A stretch of 64,000 bases of DNA from an uncultured SAR92 cluster bacterium (GTDB lineage Bacteria > Pseudomonadota > Gammaproteobacteria > Pseudomonadales > Porticoccaceae): the NCBI GenBank assembly GCA_902527245.1, contig CABZOI010000001.1, positions 199,001-263,000 on the forward strand. Reading direction: 5' to 3'. The translations under genes and the position numbers were made by a program. Numbering within the stretch: the stretch's first letter is position 1; every line of letters begins with the position of its first letter. This document shows positions 39,500-48,723 of the stretch, one piece after another. Below the pieces are notes generated by a model. It was not told the DNA's origin. It saw nothing but the letters and a program-made list of their open reading frames with translations, and did not search any database.

Positions 39500-40657
39500 T
39501 TGAGTAAACAGGATAACTTGGAATCTGAAAAAAAAGATACCGCAAAGCCTCACAACGATACAAAAGATAAGTCAGGCTTTGGTGCTACATCTAAATTAGC
39601 ACCTTCTCCCAAAAATTTACTCTACGCTATTATTCTTTTTGTTTTTTTAGTTTTAATTGGAATCAATTTTTTCTGGATCCACAAGGAAAATAATATACAA
39701 AAAGAATCAATAGAAAATATTGGGTTATCTGTTCAAAGCAAGCTTGATAGCTTATCAGCTGGTTTAACAAATGTTGAAAGGGGAAATCAAGTTGAGCATA
39801 CAGAATCACAAGAATTAAAAGTTAGAATTACCGAGCTTGAAAGCAAAGTTGCCAATCAAGGATCAAGAATAGTCCAAATGGGAGTAAATCCTCGAAATGA
39901 GTGGATGTTGGCAGAGGCCTTGTATATGTCGAGACTTGCTTCTCAACGCTTAATAATAGAGAGGTCAGCTCAAAGTGCTCTGACTTTGCTTCTAGAGACG
40001 GATAAATTGTTGGCGAGGTTCAACGATCCAAAATTAAACTTTGTGAGAGAAGCATTATCTAAAGAGATCACTTCTTTAAGGCTTCTGGATAAGGTTGACC
40101 ATAGTGGGATTATTTTTGAGCTAAACTCTTTAGCAAATGAGATCGAAAAATTAAAAATAGTTGAGTTAACCGGGGGTCCCAAAAGTTCTCATGATAAGTT
40201 AAGTAATAGTGATTCAAATAGTGGCGATGAAGACCAACTGGGTATAAATAGAATCGGAAATCTGATCAGTGACAAATTTGCGAACATAGTTAGGATTCGA
40301 AGATTTGACACAACCATTCAACCAATAATTTCAAGTGAGGATATGCAGTTAATACGTCAGAGTATACAGCTGCAATTTCAGCAAGCGATTTATGCCGTTA
40401 CACGAGAAGAACAAGAATTATTTCAATCAAACCTAGAGAGAATATCTATTCATCTAAACAAGTACTTTCAAATGAATGAGAGTGCAAGTAAGTTTATAAA
40501 CCGGCTAAATGACTTATCAAATCTCAAGATTAAACAGCAACTTCCTCAAATTGGCCGTGCGTCAGAACTCTTAGTTTCTTATCTTAATCAGCGTAATGAT
40601 GAACTTTTAAACACTGATTTATATCAGTCAAAAGACCCATCTGAAGTTGGCGAATAA
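39500..40657 (+). CDS. hemX: HemX family membrane protein
   Basis: Inner-membrane protein of unknown biochemical role in the heme operon (historically misnamed a uroporphyrin methylase). The 385-residue protein has a cytoplasmic Lys/Asp-rich N-terminus, one membrane helix (about 38-58, LYAIILFVFLVLIGI), then a long periplasmic coiled coil and helical region (LAEALYMSRLASQRL is a family signature). TTG 39500 has AAGG 7 bases before it. Confidence 0.87.
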   Translation: MSKQDNLESEKKDTAKPHNDTKDKSGFGATSKLAPSPKNLLYAIILFVFLVLIGINFFWIHKENNIQKESIENIGLSVQSKLDSLSAGLTNVERGNQVEHTESQELKVRITELESKVANQGSRIVQMGVNPRNEWMLAEALYMSRLASQRLIIERSAQSALTLLLETDKLLARFNDPKLNFVREALSKEITSLRLLDKVDHSGIIFELNSLANEIEKLKIVELTGGPKSSHDKLSNSDSNSGDEDQLGINRIGNLISDKFANIVRIRRFDTTIQPIISSEDMQLIRQSIQLQFQQAIYAVTREEQELFQSNLERISIHLNKYFQMNESASKFINRLNDLSNLKIKQQLPQIGRASELLVSYLNQRNDELLNTDLYQSKDPSEVGE

Positions 40658-40663
40658 AAAGCT

Positions 40664-41860
40664 ATGCAAAGAATTCTATTTCTGACAATTACTGCACTAC
40701 TGGTTGGTGCTTTTGTGGGATTGCTTCTTCAGAAAGAAGAAATATATCTGCTACTCGCGACTGAAAACATTTCTTTTGAAATGACTGTTTGGACAGCACT
40801 TTTTTTATATTTACTTTCAATATTACTTGTTGTGATTATTATTTTAGTACTGACATGGGTTCTGGGTAAAAAAGGGATTAGATCATGGTTGATCGTAAGA
40901 GGTGAGCGTAAAAATCTTGAGAGTACGAAAAAAGGACTAGTTTATTTCATAGACTATGACTGGAAAAAAGCAGCGGATACCCTAGAAAAGTCTGCAAAAA
41001 AATCTTTGATACCATCAATTAATTATATTTTTTCTGCCAAAGCAGCTGCAGAATTGGAAGATTACGAAAGAGCCTATTCGAATCTTGGATCTTTAAAATT
41101 AGTAGATTCAAAAGCTGATTCGGTGTCAGAAAAAATCCGTGCTGAGTTGCTTCTGCGAGAAGAGAAATTTGAGGAGTCAATTGAGATTTTAAAAGGGCTA
41201 CTTAAAAAATTTCCACGAGATAGCGCAGTTAATAAATTATTAATTGATTGTTATTACTTAACTGAAAAGTGGAGTGAACTACAAAAGTCGTTATCACATA
41301 TCAAAAAGAATCAGGTGTTGATTGCTTCATCTTTCGAATTGCTTGAGCTTGAAACTTATCAAAATTTACTTAAACATTTTAAATGGGATAAATCTAAACA
41401 TATTCACGAACATATCGAAAAAATAGACGATTTGTGGGAGATGATTCCAAAACATATTCAAAGTCATCCCTCCATTATATCGCGATATTTTGATCTTTTA
41501 GATTATGTTGATAATGCGGAGAAAATAACACAGCTTGTGATTAAACACATTAAAAAAAGTTGGAATCATGAACTGATTAGACGTTTAGGTAATACCAAGC
41601 ACTCTGCTCCAGAAAAGATTTTATCAGTTGCTGAAAAATGGTTATTTGATCGACCAGATGATCCAATTCTTTTGGAATGTTTAGGAAACCTTTGCATTAA
41701 TGCGTCTCTCCTAGGTAAGGCTAAAGATTATTTTTCCGCGGCATTAAAAATCAAATCGTCTCCAGGTTTATTCCTTAAGTTAGGTAAAGTTCTTTCGGAG
41801 ATAGGTGAGGAAGAGGAGAGCAGGTTGATGTTTGAGCGAGGATTGGAGGAAAGCATTTAA
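40664..41860 (+). CDS. hemY: HemY-N / TPR membrane protein
   Basis: Inner-membrane protein associated with heme synthesis; this is not the Bacillus-type protoporphyrinogen oxidase also called HemY. The 398 residues include two N-terminal membrane helices (about 5-22 and 42-65) of the HemY_N domain and TPR-like repeats to the C-terminus (LFLKLGKVLSEIGEEEESR). It starts 6 bp after hemX, and converges on the M3 peptidase gene with 22 bp between stops. Confidence 0.86.
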   Translation: MQRILFLTITALLVGAFVGLLLQKEEIYLLLATENISFEMTVWTALFLYLLSILLVVIIILVLTWVLGKKGIRSWLIVRGERKNLESTKKGLVYFIDYDWKKAADTLEKSAKKSLIPSINYIFSAKAAAELEDYERAYSNLGSLKLVDSKADSVSEKIRAELLLREEKFEESIEILKGLLKKFPRDSAVNKLLIDCYYLTEKWSELQKSLSHIKKNQVLIASSFELLELETYQNLLKHFKWDKSKHIHEHIEKIDDLWEMIPKHIQSHPSIISRYFDLLDYVDNAEKITQLVIKHIKKSWNHELIRRLGNTKHSAPEKILSVAEKWLFDRPDDPILLECLGNLCINASLLGKAKDYFSAALKIKSSPGLFLKLGKVLSEIGEEEESRLMFERGLEESI

Positions 41861-41882
41861 AAAGATAAGTTACACTCAATAT

Positions 41883-44006
41883 TTAAAGGAATCCTCTATC
41901 TCTCATTAGCGCTTTTATATCTGGATCTTTTCCTCTAAATTTTCGATACGCTTCCATGGGGTCAATAGAGTTTCTTGGTTCGAATAAAAATTTTACTAAT
42001 TTTTCTGATAATTCGGCGTTGAATAAACCATTCTTAGATGACTGAAAATACTCAGCTGCATCCGATGTTAAAACATCTGCCCATATATACCCATAATAAC
42101 CTGCAGAGTAACCTTCTCCAGAGAAGATATGACCAAAGTGAGTGCTTCTATGGCGCATTACAATCTCCTCGGGCATGCCATAATTACTTAAGATGGTTCG
42201 TTCAAATTCGTCTGGCGAAATATCATTCGGATTAGATGTGTGATACTCCAAATCAACTATAGCGCTCGCTAAATATTCACCTGTTGCAAAACCTTGATTG
42301 AATTTGGAAGCATCTCTAATTTTGGAAACTAATGAATTTGGAATTACTTCTTCAGTCTCGTGATGAACGAGGAATTTGCTGATTACTCGATCACTTAGAA
42401 GCCACCGCTCTAAGAGTTGAGATTGGAATTCAGTATAGTCTCTCACGCCGCCTCCAAGTCCTGGGTAGTTGACATTGGAAGATAGAGAATGAAGTGCATG
42501 ACCAAACTCATGAAAAAAAGTTGTTGCATCATCCCAAGAAATAAGAGTTTTTTGATCCTCGCCAGATTTAACAAAGTTTGAATTATTAGAGCTCAATACA
42601 CTAGTTTCACCTAAGAAATCAGAATAGCTTCGGTAAGTGGTTGCCCATGCTCCTGATCTTTTTCCTTTTCTCGCGAACGGATCTAGATACCAAAGTCCCA
42701 CATGTTCATCACTGCTTATAGATTTGACTTCCCACACTCGCACATCTGAGTGAAAGAGTGGTACGGAATTATCTTTAATCTCAATGAACTTAAAGTCAAA
42801 AAGTTCATTCGCGACAAAAAACATCGCATTGATTAAATTTTCCATTTGAAGGTAATTTTTTACTTCATCAGAGCTTAAATCATATTTTTTTTGACGCACT
42901 TTTTCCGCATAATATCGATAATCCCAAGGTTTTATCTTGATGCTTTTCTGCTCTTTTGATGCAATTTTTTGCATCTCTCTGACTTCATCATTTATTTTGG
43001 AAACTGCGAAAGGCCACACAGACTTTAAAAGACTGAGTGCATTATCTGGATGTCCAGCCATTCGATCCTCAAGACGCCACTCTGCATAATTTTCATATCC
43101 TAAAAGTTTTGACCGTTCATGTCTCAACTTCAATATCTCTTTGATAATGTCATTATTATCAAATAGATCACCATTATCGCCGCGATTATAATAATTCATC
43201 CAAACTTTTTTTCTGAGATTTCTTTCAGCGGAAAATTTGAGGAATGGCTCCACAGATGATCTCGTATTAGCAATTAAATATTTTTTTTCATACCCGAGTG
43301 CCTCAGCAGCTTGAGAGTATGATGAGATCAGTGATTGTGGTAGGCCGCTTAGATTTGATGAATCAATTATTACAAAATAATTTTCTTCCTCAGATAAAAC
43401 GTTATTACTAAATTTAGTATGTAATTCAGACAAACGAATATTTATGTTCTGATATCTTCTCTTTTGTGAATCACTTAGCGCAGCACCATTTCTTACTAAT
43501 TTCTTATATTTTAATGTAAGAAGACGCTCTTGTTCTTTATCCAGTGCTAAGAGTTCTTTATTTGTGAACAAGTGCTCAATTCTCTTGAAGATCTTATTAT
43601 CATGGTTAATCTCTGCATAGAATTGACTGATTTTTGGTGCCATACTCTCTTGGATAGTTCTAAACTCAGGTGTTGAGAGATTTGATGATAAAACACCGTA
43701 GTAAGAAAATACTCTGTCTAAAAGCCGACCAGTCTCTTCTAGTGCTAAAATTGTGTTTTCGAATGTTGGCTTCTCCGACTGATTTGCGATTTCATATATC
43801 TCAGATCTTGTCTGATCCATTCCCATGATTAAAGCAGATTTAAGATCATTTAAGTTAAGGTCGGTGAAATTAGGGACACCCCCGTAGGGGCCAGTCCATT
43901 CTCGTGTGAAAGAATTCATATCTAATCTCTCATCTTCCGATGCTTCATAACGCTCACAGCCAATTAAAAGCATTAAAAAAAGTGCAGCAACTGGAATCAG
44001 TCTCAT
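41883..44006 (-). CDS. M3-family peptidase lipoprotein (Dcp-like)
   Basis: Zinc metallopeptidase of the oligopeptidase M3 family, closest to peptidyl-dipeptidase Dcp. The 707-residue protein carries the zinc motif HEFGHALHS near residue 499 and the family context DDATTFFHEFGHALHSLSSN. Unlike cytoplasmic E. coli Dcp/PrlC it starts with a lipoprotein signal peptide (MRLIPVAALFLMLLIGCERY, lipobox LIGC), so it should sit in the periplasm or outer membrane. It probably digests imported or envelope peptides. It converges on hemY. Confidence 0.9.
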   Translation of the reverse strand: MRLIPVAALFLMLLIGCERYEASEDERLDMNSFTREWTGPYGGVPNFTDLNLNDLKSALIMGMDQTRSEIYEIANQSEKPTFENTILALEETGRLLDRVFSYYGVLSSNLSTPEFRTIQESMAPKISQFYAEINHDNKIFKRIEHLFTNKELLALDKEQERLLTLKYKKLVRNGAALSDSQKRRYQNINIRLSELHTKFSNNVLSEEENYFVIIDSSNLSGLPQSLISSYSQAAEALGYEKKYLIANTRSSVEPFLKFSAERNLRKKVWMNYYNRGDNGDLFDNNDIIKEILKLRHERSKLLGYENYAEWRLEDRMAGHPDNALSLLKSVWPFAVSKINDEVREMQKIASKEQKSIKIKPWDYRYYAEKVRQKKYDLSSDEVKNYLQMENLINAMFFVANELFDFKFIEIKDNSVPLFHSDVRVWEVKSISSDEHVGLWYLDPFARKGKRSGAWATTYRSYSDFLGETSVLSSNNSNFVKSGEDQKTLISWDDATTFFHEFGHALHSLSSNVNYPGLGGGVRDYTEFQSQLLERWLLSDRVISKFLVHHETEEVIPNSLVSKIRDASKFNQGFATGEYLASAIVDLEYHTSNPNDISPDEFERTILSNYGMPEEIVMRHRSTHFGHIFSGEGYSAGYYGYIWADVLTSDAAEYFQSSKNGLFNAELSEKLVKFLFEPRNSIDPMEAYRKFRGKDPDIKALMRDRGFL

Positions 44007-44042
44007 AATCAAAACAATTTACGCTATTTATGGGAAATTCTT

Positions 44043-46064
44043 CTATATCCGTTTCTTCTTGATATCTCTTATTATAAATCTGGCGGGATGTATGTCCAAA
44101 CGAATTCGCTTTGGTATTGGAGGAATTTGGTTCGAAATTTCGGAAGCTAGTATCTCAGCGCAAAGAGGTGCATACGTTAATCCTCGCGAGCCCATACCAC
44201 AATTTACATACAGATTAGGGAGATAGGTTCCAGTTTGTTGGGTAACTTTTTTTGCATCATCGCGCAAATAATCAAAATCATTTTTCATCTTGGTAAAATC
44301 TGGAACTGCACCAGTAAAAGGAAGATAATCTCGCGTGGTTCCCCTGAATCCGACTCGCCCATTAATATCTTCTGGATTTAGGTTCTTACTAAATTCATGA
44401 AATAACGAATCAATCTTGAAAATTTTCTCTAGATTGCTTTGATGATCAACTTGTCTGGTATAAGTAAAGTCATTGTTATGATTATATGTTGCACCACAGA
44501 CATGTGAATTTTCGAAACTGGGTGTTATATATCCTTCAGCGCAAACTACACACTTGAGGTTTTTACTGAAACTATTCGATTCAAACTGTGAGATTTGACC
44601 CCTTAATTTTTTGATTGATAGGAAGGATGTCTCATTAAAAACTTTTGCGGCATGAGAATTAGCTATAACTAATTTATGAGCTGTGTTAACGATCTTTTTA
44701 CGCTCATTTAATATTTCCCAGGAATTTTCAGATGCAATAAATCTTAAATCATCTGCTTTGCTTGAGATAATTGGAATATCAAATTCTTTTACTAAATTTT
44801 TGCAAATTTTTGGTATTGAAAGCCATCCGAGTGTGGGGAAAAACAATCCACATTCGGCCGACAGATTAAGACCAGCAATTTTTTTAAGAGTTTTGTTATA
44901 AAGTAATTCGAAAAAGTTCTCATTACGCCCGTATCTCAATGAAATATTATGGAATATTTTTTCTTCAGTGTTTGACTTGGGTAGAACAAGAACACCGCAT
45001 TGTTGGCCGCATTCTTCCTCCCAGAATTTTTTGTAATAGTTGCTGGCAAATTGCAATGCAATCATATTTAGATCTGCAAGTGAACTAGAATGAGCAGACA
45101 ATCTTGGATAAAGAACAGCTCGATTATTGCCTGATGCTTCGATTGCAACGTCGCCATGCTGATCAAGAATTGTAATGTTAAAACCTCTTTTTTTTAAGGC
45201 TACCGCTGTTAAACAGCCAGTTATGCCACCACCAATGATGGTGATATTCTGTTTTTTTTTGAATCTTGTGGGCGTATATTTTTCAACATGCCATCCAAGT
45301 GGATTTACATAAGGTGAAATATTATGGTTATCTTTATAAGATGCCGTAATCATGCTTCGTTTTCCCCCGAATCCCTTACAAATCGAAACATTGAAACCGT
45401 TTTCAGCGAGTGTTTTTTGTAATTTTGAGGCTGCGCTAAATGAGGAAAGTGTCGTATGTTTTGAAGAAAGACGAGCAACTTGTTTTAATAAGTTGGATGA
45501 CCAAGCACTCGGATTGAGATTTGGGGAAAATCCGTCTAAAAACCAACAATCAAATGATTCAAAATAACTCGTATTAGAGTTTTGTTTGGATTGTATCAAC
45601 TGACTGAAACCAATTTCGGCGTCGTCAATGATCAAGCATAATTGGACTTTCCCATTAAATAACTCGATAAGATTGAATCCTTCAGTCAGTTTTGGATAGG
45701 TGTCTAGTAGTTGATTACTAACAGCATTTAGTGATTCATAAAATCCATGCAGAATTTTCATATCATCTAGTTTTAGGGGCATCTTTTCTGTCGCAAAGTA
45801 AGCTAATCGTTTGTTTTTAAGATCTAATTCGAGCCATTTTTTGCAACAGTTCAAAAAGTTTATGCCCCCTCCAAAGCCAACCTCACCAATAGTGAAGAGA
45901 TCTTTGTTCTCCGGGAGATTCAGCCATCTTAGTATTAGGTTATTTTTTTCTAAAAAGACATAAGTGCTCTCACTTAGCGCATCTTTTTTGGAAGAATAAT
46001 AGTCATTATATTTTTTCGAAAAAAGCGTTCCTTCCCGTAATTCTGTCTCCGCATAGTTATTCAA
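44043..46064 (-). CDS. mnmC: bifunctional tRNA mnm5s2U34 synthase MnmC
   Basis: Completes the mnm5 modification at wobble U34. The 673-residue protein is the full fusion: an N-terminal SAM methyltransferase (GEVGFGGGINFL, FDCWFLDGFSPNLNP) and, from about residue 270, a C-terminal FAD-dependent oxidoreductase (ITIIGGGITGCLTAVALKKR, GMGSRGLTYAPLCAEILA). It overlaps the fldB stop by 8 bp, so they are probably coupled. Confidence 0.95.
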   Translation of the reverse strand: MNNYAETELREGTLFSKKYNDYYSSKKDALSESTYVFLEKNNLILRWLNLPENKDLFTIGEVGFGGGINFLNCCKKWLELDLKNKRLAYFATEKMPLKLDDMKILHGFYESLNAVSNQLLDTYPKLTEGFNLIELFNGKVQLCLIIDDAEIGFSQLIQSKQNSNTSYFESFDCWFLDGFSPNLNPSAWSSNLLKQVARLSSKHTTLSSFSAASKLQKTLAENGFNVSICKGFGGKRSMITASYKDNHNISPYVNPLGWHVEKYTPTRFKKKQNITIIGGGITGCLTAVALKKRGFNITILDQHGDVAIEASGNNRAVLYPRLSAHSSSLADLNMIALQFASNYYKKFWEEECGQQCGVLVLPKSNTEEKIFHNISLRYGRNENFFELLYNKTLKKIAGLNLSAECGLFFPTLGWLSIPKICKNLVKEFDIPIISSKADDLRFIASENSWEILNERKKIVNTAHKLVIANSHAAKVFNETSFLSIKKLRGQISQFESNSFSKNLKCVVCAEGYITPSFENSHVCGATYNHNNDFTYTRQVDHQSNLEKIFKIDSLFHEFSKNLNPEDINGRVGFRGTTRDYLPFTGAVPDFTKMKNDFDYLRDDAKKVTQQTGTYLPNLYVNCGMGSRGLTYAPLCAEILASEISNQIPPIPKRIRLDIHPARFIIRDIKKKRI

Positions 46065-46599
46065 AATTTAATATGCCAAATTCAGTTAATATTTTCTTTG
46101 TCCAGACTTGTATTTTTGAGTCAGTTTGATCAAATTGATTTTCATCATCAAGTGGCAATCCGAGAAACATGGATTCCTCAGCGTTTAATGCTTTTGAGTG
46201 AGTAAATGAATAACCTTGATTAGGCCATGTGCCCACCATAATCGCTCCTTGATCTTTTAATTTTTGCCATAAATAACCCATGGCATCTTGAAACCATTCT
46301 GGATATCCTATTTGATCACCGAGTCCAAAAAGTGCCACATACTTAGATTCTAAATTAATCTCCCTAAGTTCCTCCCACTGATCTTCCCAATCTTCTTGCA
46401 ACTCTCCAAAATCCCATGTCGGTATTCCAGCAATAAGGTACTTGTAATCAGCCATTTTTAACACCGAGGTATCATTGATATCGTGGAGGCGAGTACAGTC
46501 AGTTTTAGTTAAAATATTAATCTCGGCACTGATTTTTTCAGCCGCCATCTCTGTGTAACAAGTTGTACTGCCGTAAAACACACCTATTTTTTCTTTCAT
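46057..46599 (-). CDS. fldB: flavodoxin FldB-type
   Basis: FMN electron carrier. The 180-residue protein closely resembles E. coli FldB: FYGSTTCYTEMAAEKI (phosphate-binding loop), GIPTWDFGELQEDWED and ALFGLGDQIGYPEWFQDAMG. Length matches. It lies between trmL and mnmC with overlaps on both sides (1 and 8 bp). The physiological partner is not shown by the context. Confidence 0.92.
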   Translation of the reverse strand: MKEKIGVFYGSTTCYTEMAAEKISAEINILTKTDCTRLHDINDTSVLKMADYKYLIAGIPTWDFGELQEDWEDQWEELREINLESKYVALFGLGDQIGYPEWFQDAMGYLWQKLKDQGAIMVGTWPNQGYSFTHSKALNAEESMFLGLPLDDENQFDQTDSKIQVWTKKILTEFGILNFE

Positions 46600-47072
46600 T
46601 ATGTTTTCCCAGTTTTCAAAAGACTAAAATTTGTTTGTCGTAGTGCTTCAAACAAAACTATTGCCACCGCATTCGATAGATTTATACTCCTGCTTTTGGG
46701 TGCCATTGGTATTTTGAGCAAGTATTTTTCTCCGATAGTCTCTCTTATATTTGGGGGGAGACCTCGAGTCTCGGGACCAAAAATTAGTGTGTCTGTTGTT
46801 TGAAAATTTATATTTGAATATTCAATTGATCCTTTGGTAGTCAACCCATAGATATTTCTTGGCTTAACTTTCTTAATGAAAGCGTTTAAATTTTCATGCA
46901 CATCTAATTCAGTAAATTCATCATAGTCGAGGCCAGCCCTCCGAAGTCTTTTATTTTCGAGACTAAATCCCAGAGGTTTAATGAGATGAAGTCGACAGTT
47001 AGTGTTTGCACATAGCCTTATAATGTTTCCTGTATTAGGAGGAATTTCAGGTTCGAATAAAACAATATTCAT
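46599..47072 (-). CDS. trmL: tRNA (cytidine/uridine-34-2'-O)-methyltransferase TrmL
   Basis: SPOUT enzyme methylating the wobble ribose of tRNA-Leu isoacceptors. The 157-residue protein begins MNIVLFEPEIPPNTGNIIRL, and has FGPETRGLPPNI and KSRSINLSNAVAIVLFEALR in the knot. Length and motifs fit TrmL. It is followed with a 1-bp overlap by fldB. Confidence 0.95.
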   Translation of the reverse strand: MNIVLFEPEIPPNTGNIIRLCANTNCRLHLIKPLGFSLENKRLRRAGLDYDEFTELDVHENLNAFIKKVKPRNIYGLTTKGSIEYSNINFQTTDTLIFGPETRGLPPNIRETIGEKYLLKIPMAPKSRSINLSNAVAIVLFEALRQTNFSLLKTGKT

Positions 47073-47196
47073 AATTTATATTTTTAAATGGCTCAGCTAA
47101 CACCTTATAATAATCTACGGAAATAAGTTATCACAGATGTGTACTAAGGTTTATTCTGTGGAGCTTGATTTTTATAACTTTAAGGGTTTTAGTTTT

Positions 47197-47652
47197 ATGC
47201 GAGAACAGGATAAAGAGAAAGCTATTTTAATTTTAAATCAAATTATGGAACTCGAGTTGTCAGGTGTAGTGCGATACACCCATTACTCACTTATGGTGTA
47301 TGGTTATCATCGGATTCCAATCGTAAATTGGTTGAAAGAAAACGCTCAAGAGGGTCTCGAGCATGCGGGTAAAGCAGGCGAGATGGTAACGATGTTAGGC
47401 GGTCATCCCTCTCTAAAAATAGGAGCTTTACTTGAGACAGAGAAACATGATATTGGTGATATACTTAGGGAGAGTCTCGAGCATGAGGCGCTCACAGCAA
47501 GTGTTTATCATGAATTACTAGGGTTGGTGGAGGGTAAATCCGTTATATTAGAAGAATACGCAAGAGGAATGATACATCTGGAGGAGCAGCACCTAGATGA
47601 GGTTAACAAAATGCTGCGGAAACCAGGCGATCTTGCGCCCTTTGAAGCGTAA
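47197..47652 (+). CDS. bacterioferritin-family ferritin-like protein
   Basis: Four-helix-bundle protein of the bacterioferritin/ferritin-like family. The 151 residues include MELELSGVVRYTHYSLMV (helix A with metal Glu), AQEGLEHAGKAGEMV (helix B), LRESLEHEALTASVY (helix C Glu) and MIHLEEQHLDEV (helix D ExxH). Helix B lacks the strict ExxH of heme-containing Bfr (it reads EGLEH) and the heme Met is not evident, so it may bind iron without heme. Start placed at ATG 47197 (MREQDKEKAIL) by homology; the frame is open to 47137. Iron storage or detoxification is likely. Confidence 0.83.
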   Translation: MREQDKEKAILILNQIMELELSGVVRYTHYSLMVYGYHRIPIVNWLKENAQEGLEHAGKAGEMVTMLGGHPSLKIGALLETEKHDIGDILRESLEHEALTASVYHELLGLVEGKSVILEEYARGMIHLEEQHLDEVNKMLRKPGDLAPFEA

Positions 47653-47692
47653 ACTGATAGAAGCTAAAAATATTTAATTAAGGAGTTTAAAA

Positions 47693-48490
47693 ATGAGTGC
47701 AAAAATAATGAATGGGCTACATTTACACAAAAGTGGATTTTTTTTTGCGGTAGTTCTTGTGATGCTCAGTATAACTCCTCTATCAGTGCAATCTGAACGC
47801 GATACTTCTAGAGATAAATATAGGAATCCATATTCAACCCTTGAATTCTTCGGATTAAATCCTGAAATGGATGTTCTTGAAATATCCCCAGGTGGAGGTT
47901 GGTATACTGAAGTTCTAGCCCCTTACCTAAAGGGAACTCTCTTTGCGGCACATTTTAACCCAGACGGTGATAGAGCTTATTACAAAAGATCCAGAGATAA
48001 TTACGTTAAGCGAATTGAGTCTGATCCCAAGTTATTTAAAAATGTGAGCATTGCAATATTTGACGCAGATCAAAATATTTTGACTGTAGACAATGACTCC
48101 GTTGATGCCGTCCTCACTTTCAGAAATGTCCATAGTTGGCTCCGCTCAAACTCAGAATCTAATGCTTTCGCTCTTTTTTTTAAAGCGCTAAAGCCAGGTG
48201 GAATTCTTGGGATTGTGCAACATAGAGCCAAACCAGGTACAACAATAAAAGCAATGAAAAACTCTGGTTACGTAACAGAAGAATACGTAATTGAGCTTGC
48301 AAAAAACGCTGGCTTTGTCTTTGAGGCGTCCTCTGAAATTAATTCTAATGAAAAGGATACGACAGACCATCCGAAAGGTGTTTGGACATTGCCGCCCTCG
48401 TTAAGTTTAGGAGACAGTGACAAGGAATTTTATCTTTCAATCGGGGAAAGTGATCGGATGACTTTGAGGTTCAGGAAACCTTCAGTTTGA
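47693..48490 (+). CDS. exported class-I SAM methyltransferase-fold protein (COG4798-like)
   Basis: The 265-residue protein has an N-terminal signal sequence (about 15-35, FFFAVVLVMLSITPLSVQS) and then a Rossmann-type methyltransferase domain: motif I VLEISPGGGWYTEVLAPYL, FDADQNILTVDNDSVDAVLT and KPGGILGIVQHRAKPGT. It resembles a family of predicted secreted methyltransferases (COG4798). The substrate is unknown, and SAM in the periplasm is unexpected. A perfect TAAGGAG lies before ATG 47693. It overlaps yheU (TTGA). Confidence 0.8.
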   Translation: MSAKIMNGLHLHKSGFFFAVVLVMLSITPLSVQSERDTSRDKYRNPYSTLEFFGLNPEMDVLEISPGGGWYTEVLAPYLKGTLFAAHFNPDGDRAYYKRSRDNYVKRIESDPKLFKNVSIAIFDADQNILTVDNDSVDAVLTFRNVHSWLRSNSESNAFALFFKALKPGGILGIVQHRAKPGTTIKAMKNSGYVTEEYVIELAKNAGFVFEASSEINSNEKDTTDHPKGVWTLPPSLSLGDSDKEFYLSIGESDRMTLRFRKPSV

Positions 48491-48717
48491 TAAAAATTCC
48501 AATTGAGAGTCTTGATCGATCTATTATATTTTCAATAATCGAAGAATTTGTTTTAAGAGAGGGCACTGACTATGGCGCTTATGAGGTCAATTTTCAGAGT
48601 AAGATCGATGAGATATATAGGAAGTTGGAGAGTGCTGAGTACTCAATCTCTTATGACGAATCCACAGAGTCTTGTACAATAATTGCTAACGTCAGTCTCG
48701 ATAAATATTGCAATTAG
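48487..48717 (+). CDS. YheU family protein (UPF0270)
   Basis: A 76-residue conserved protein without known function. FVLREGTDYGAYE matches the hallmark of UPF0270/YheU, preceded by a short helix (SLDRSIIFSIIEE). The TTG start overlaps the preceding stop (TTGA), so it is co-transcribed with the exported methyltransferase-like gene and with tilS, which starts 6 bp after its stop. Confidence 0.85.
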   Translation: MIKIPIESLDRSIIFSIIEEFVLREGTDYGAYEVNFQSKIDEIYRKLESAEYSISYDESTESCTIIANVSLDKYCN

Positions 48718-48723
48718 ATAAAA

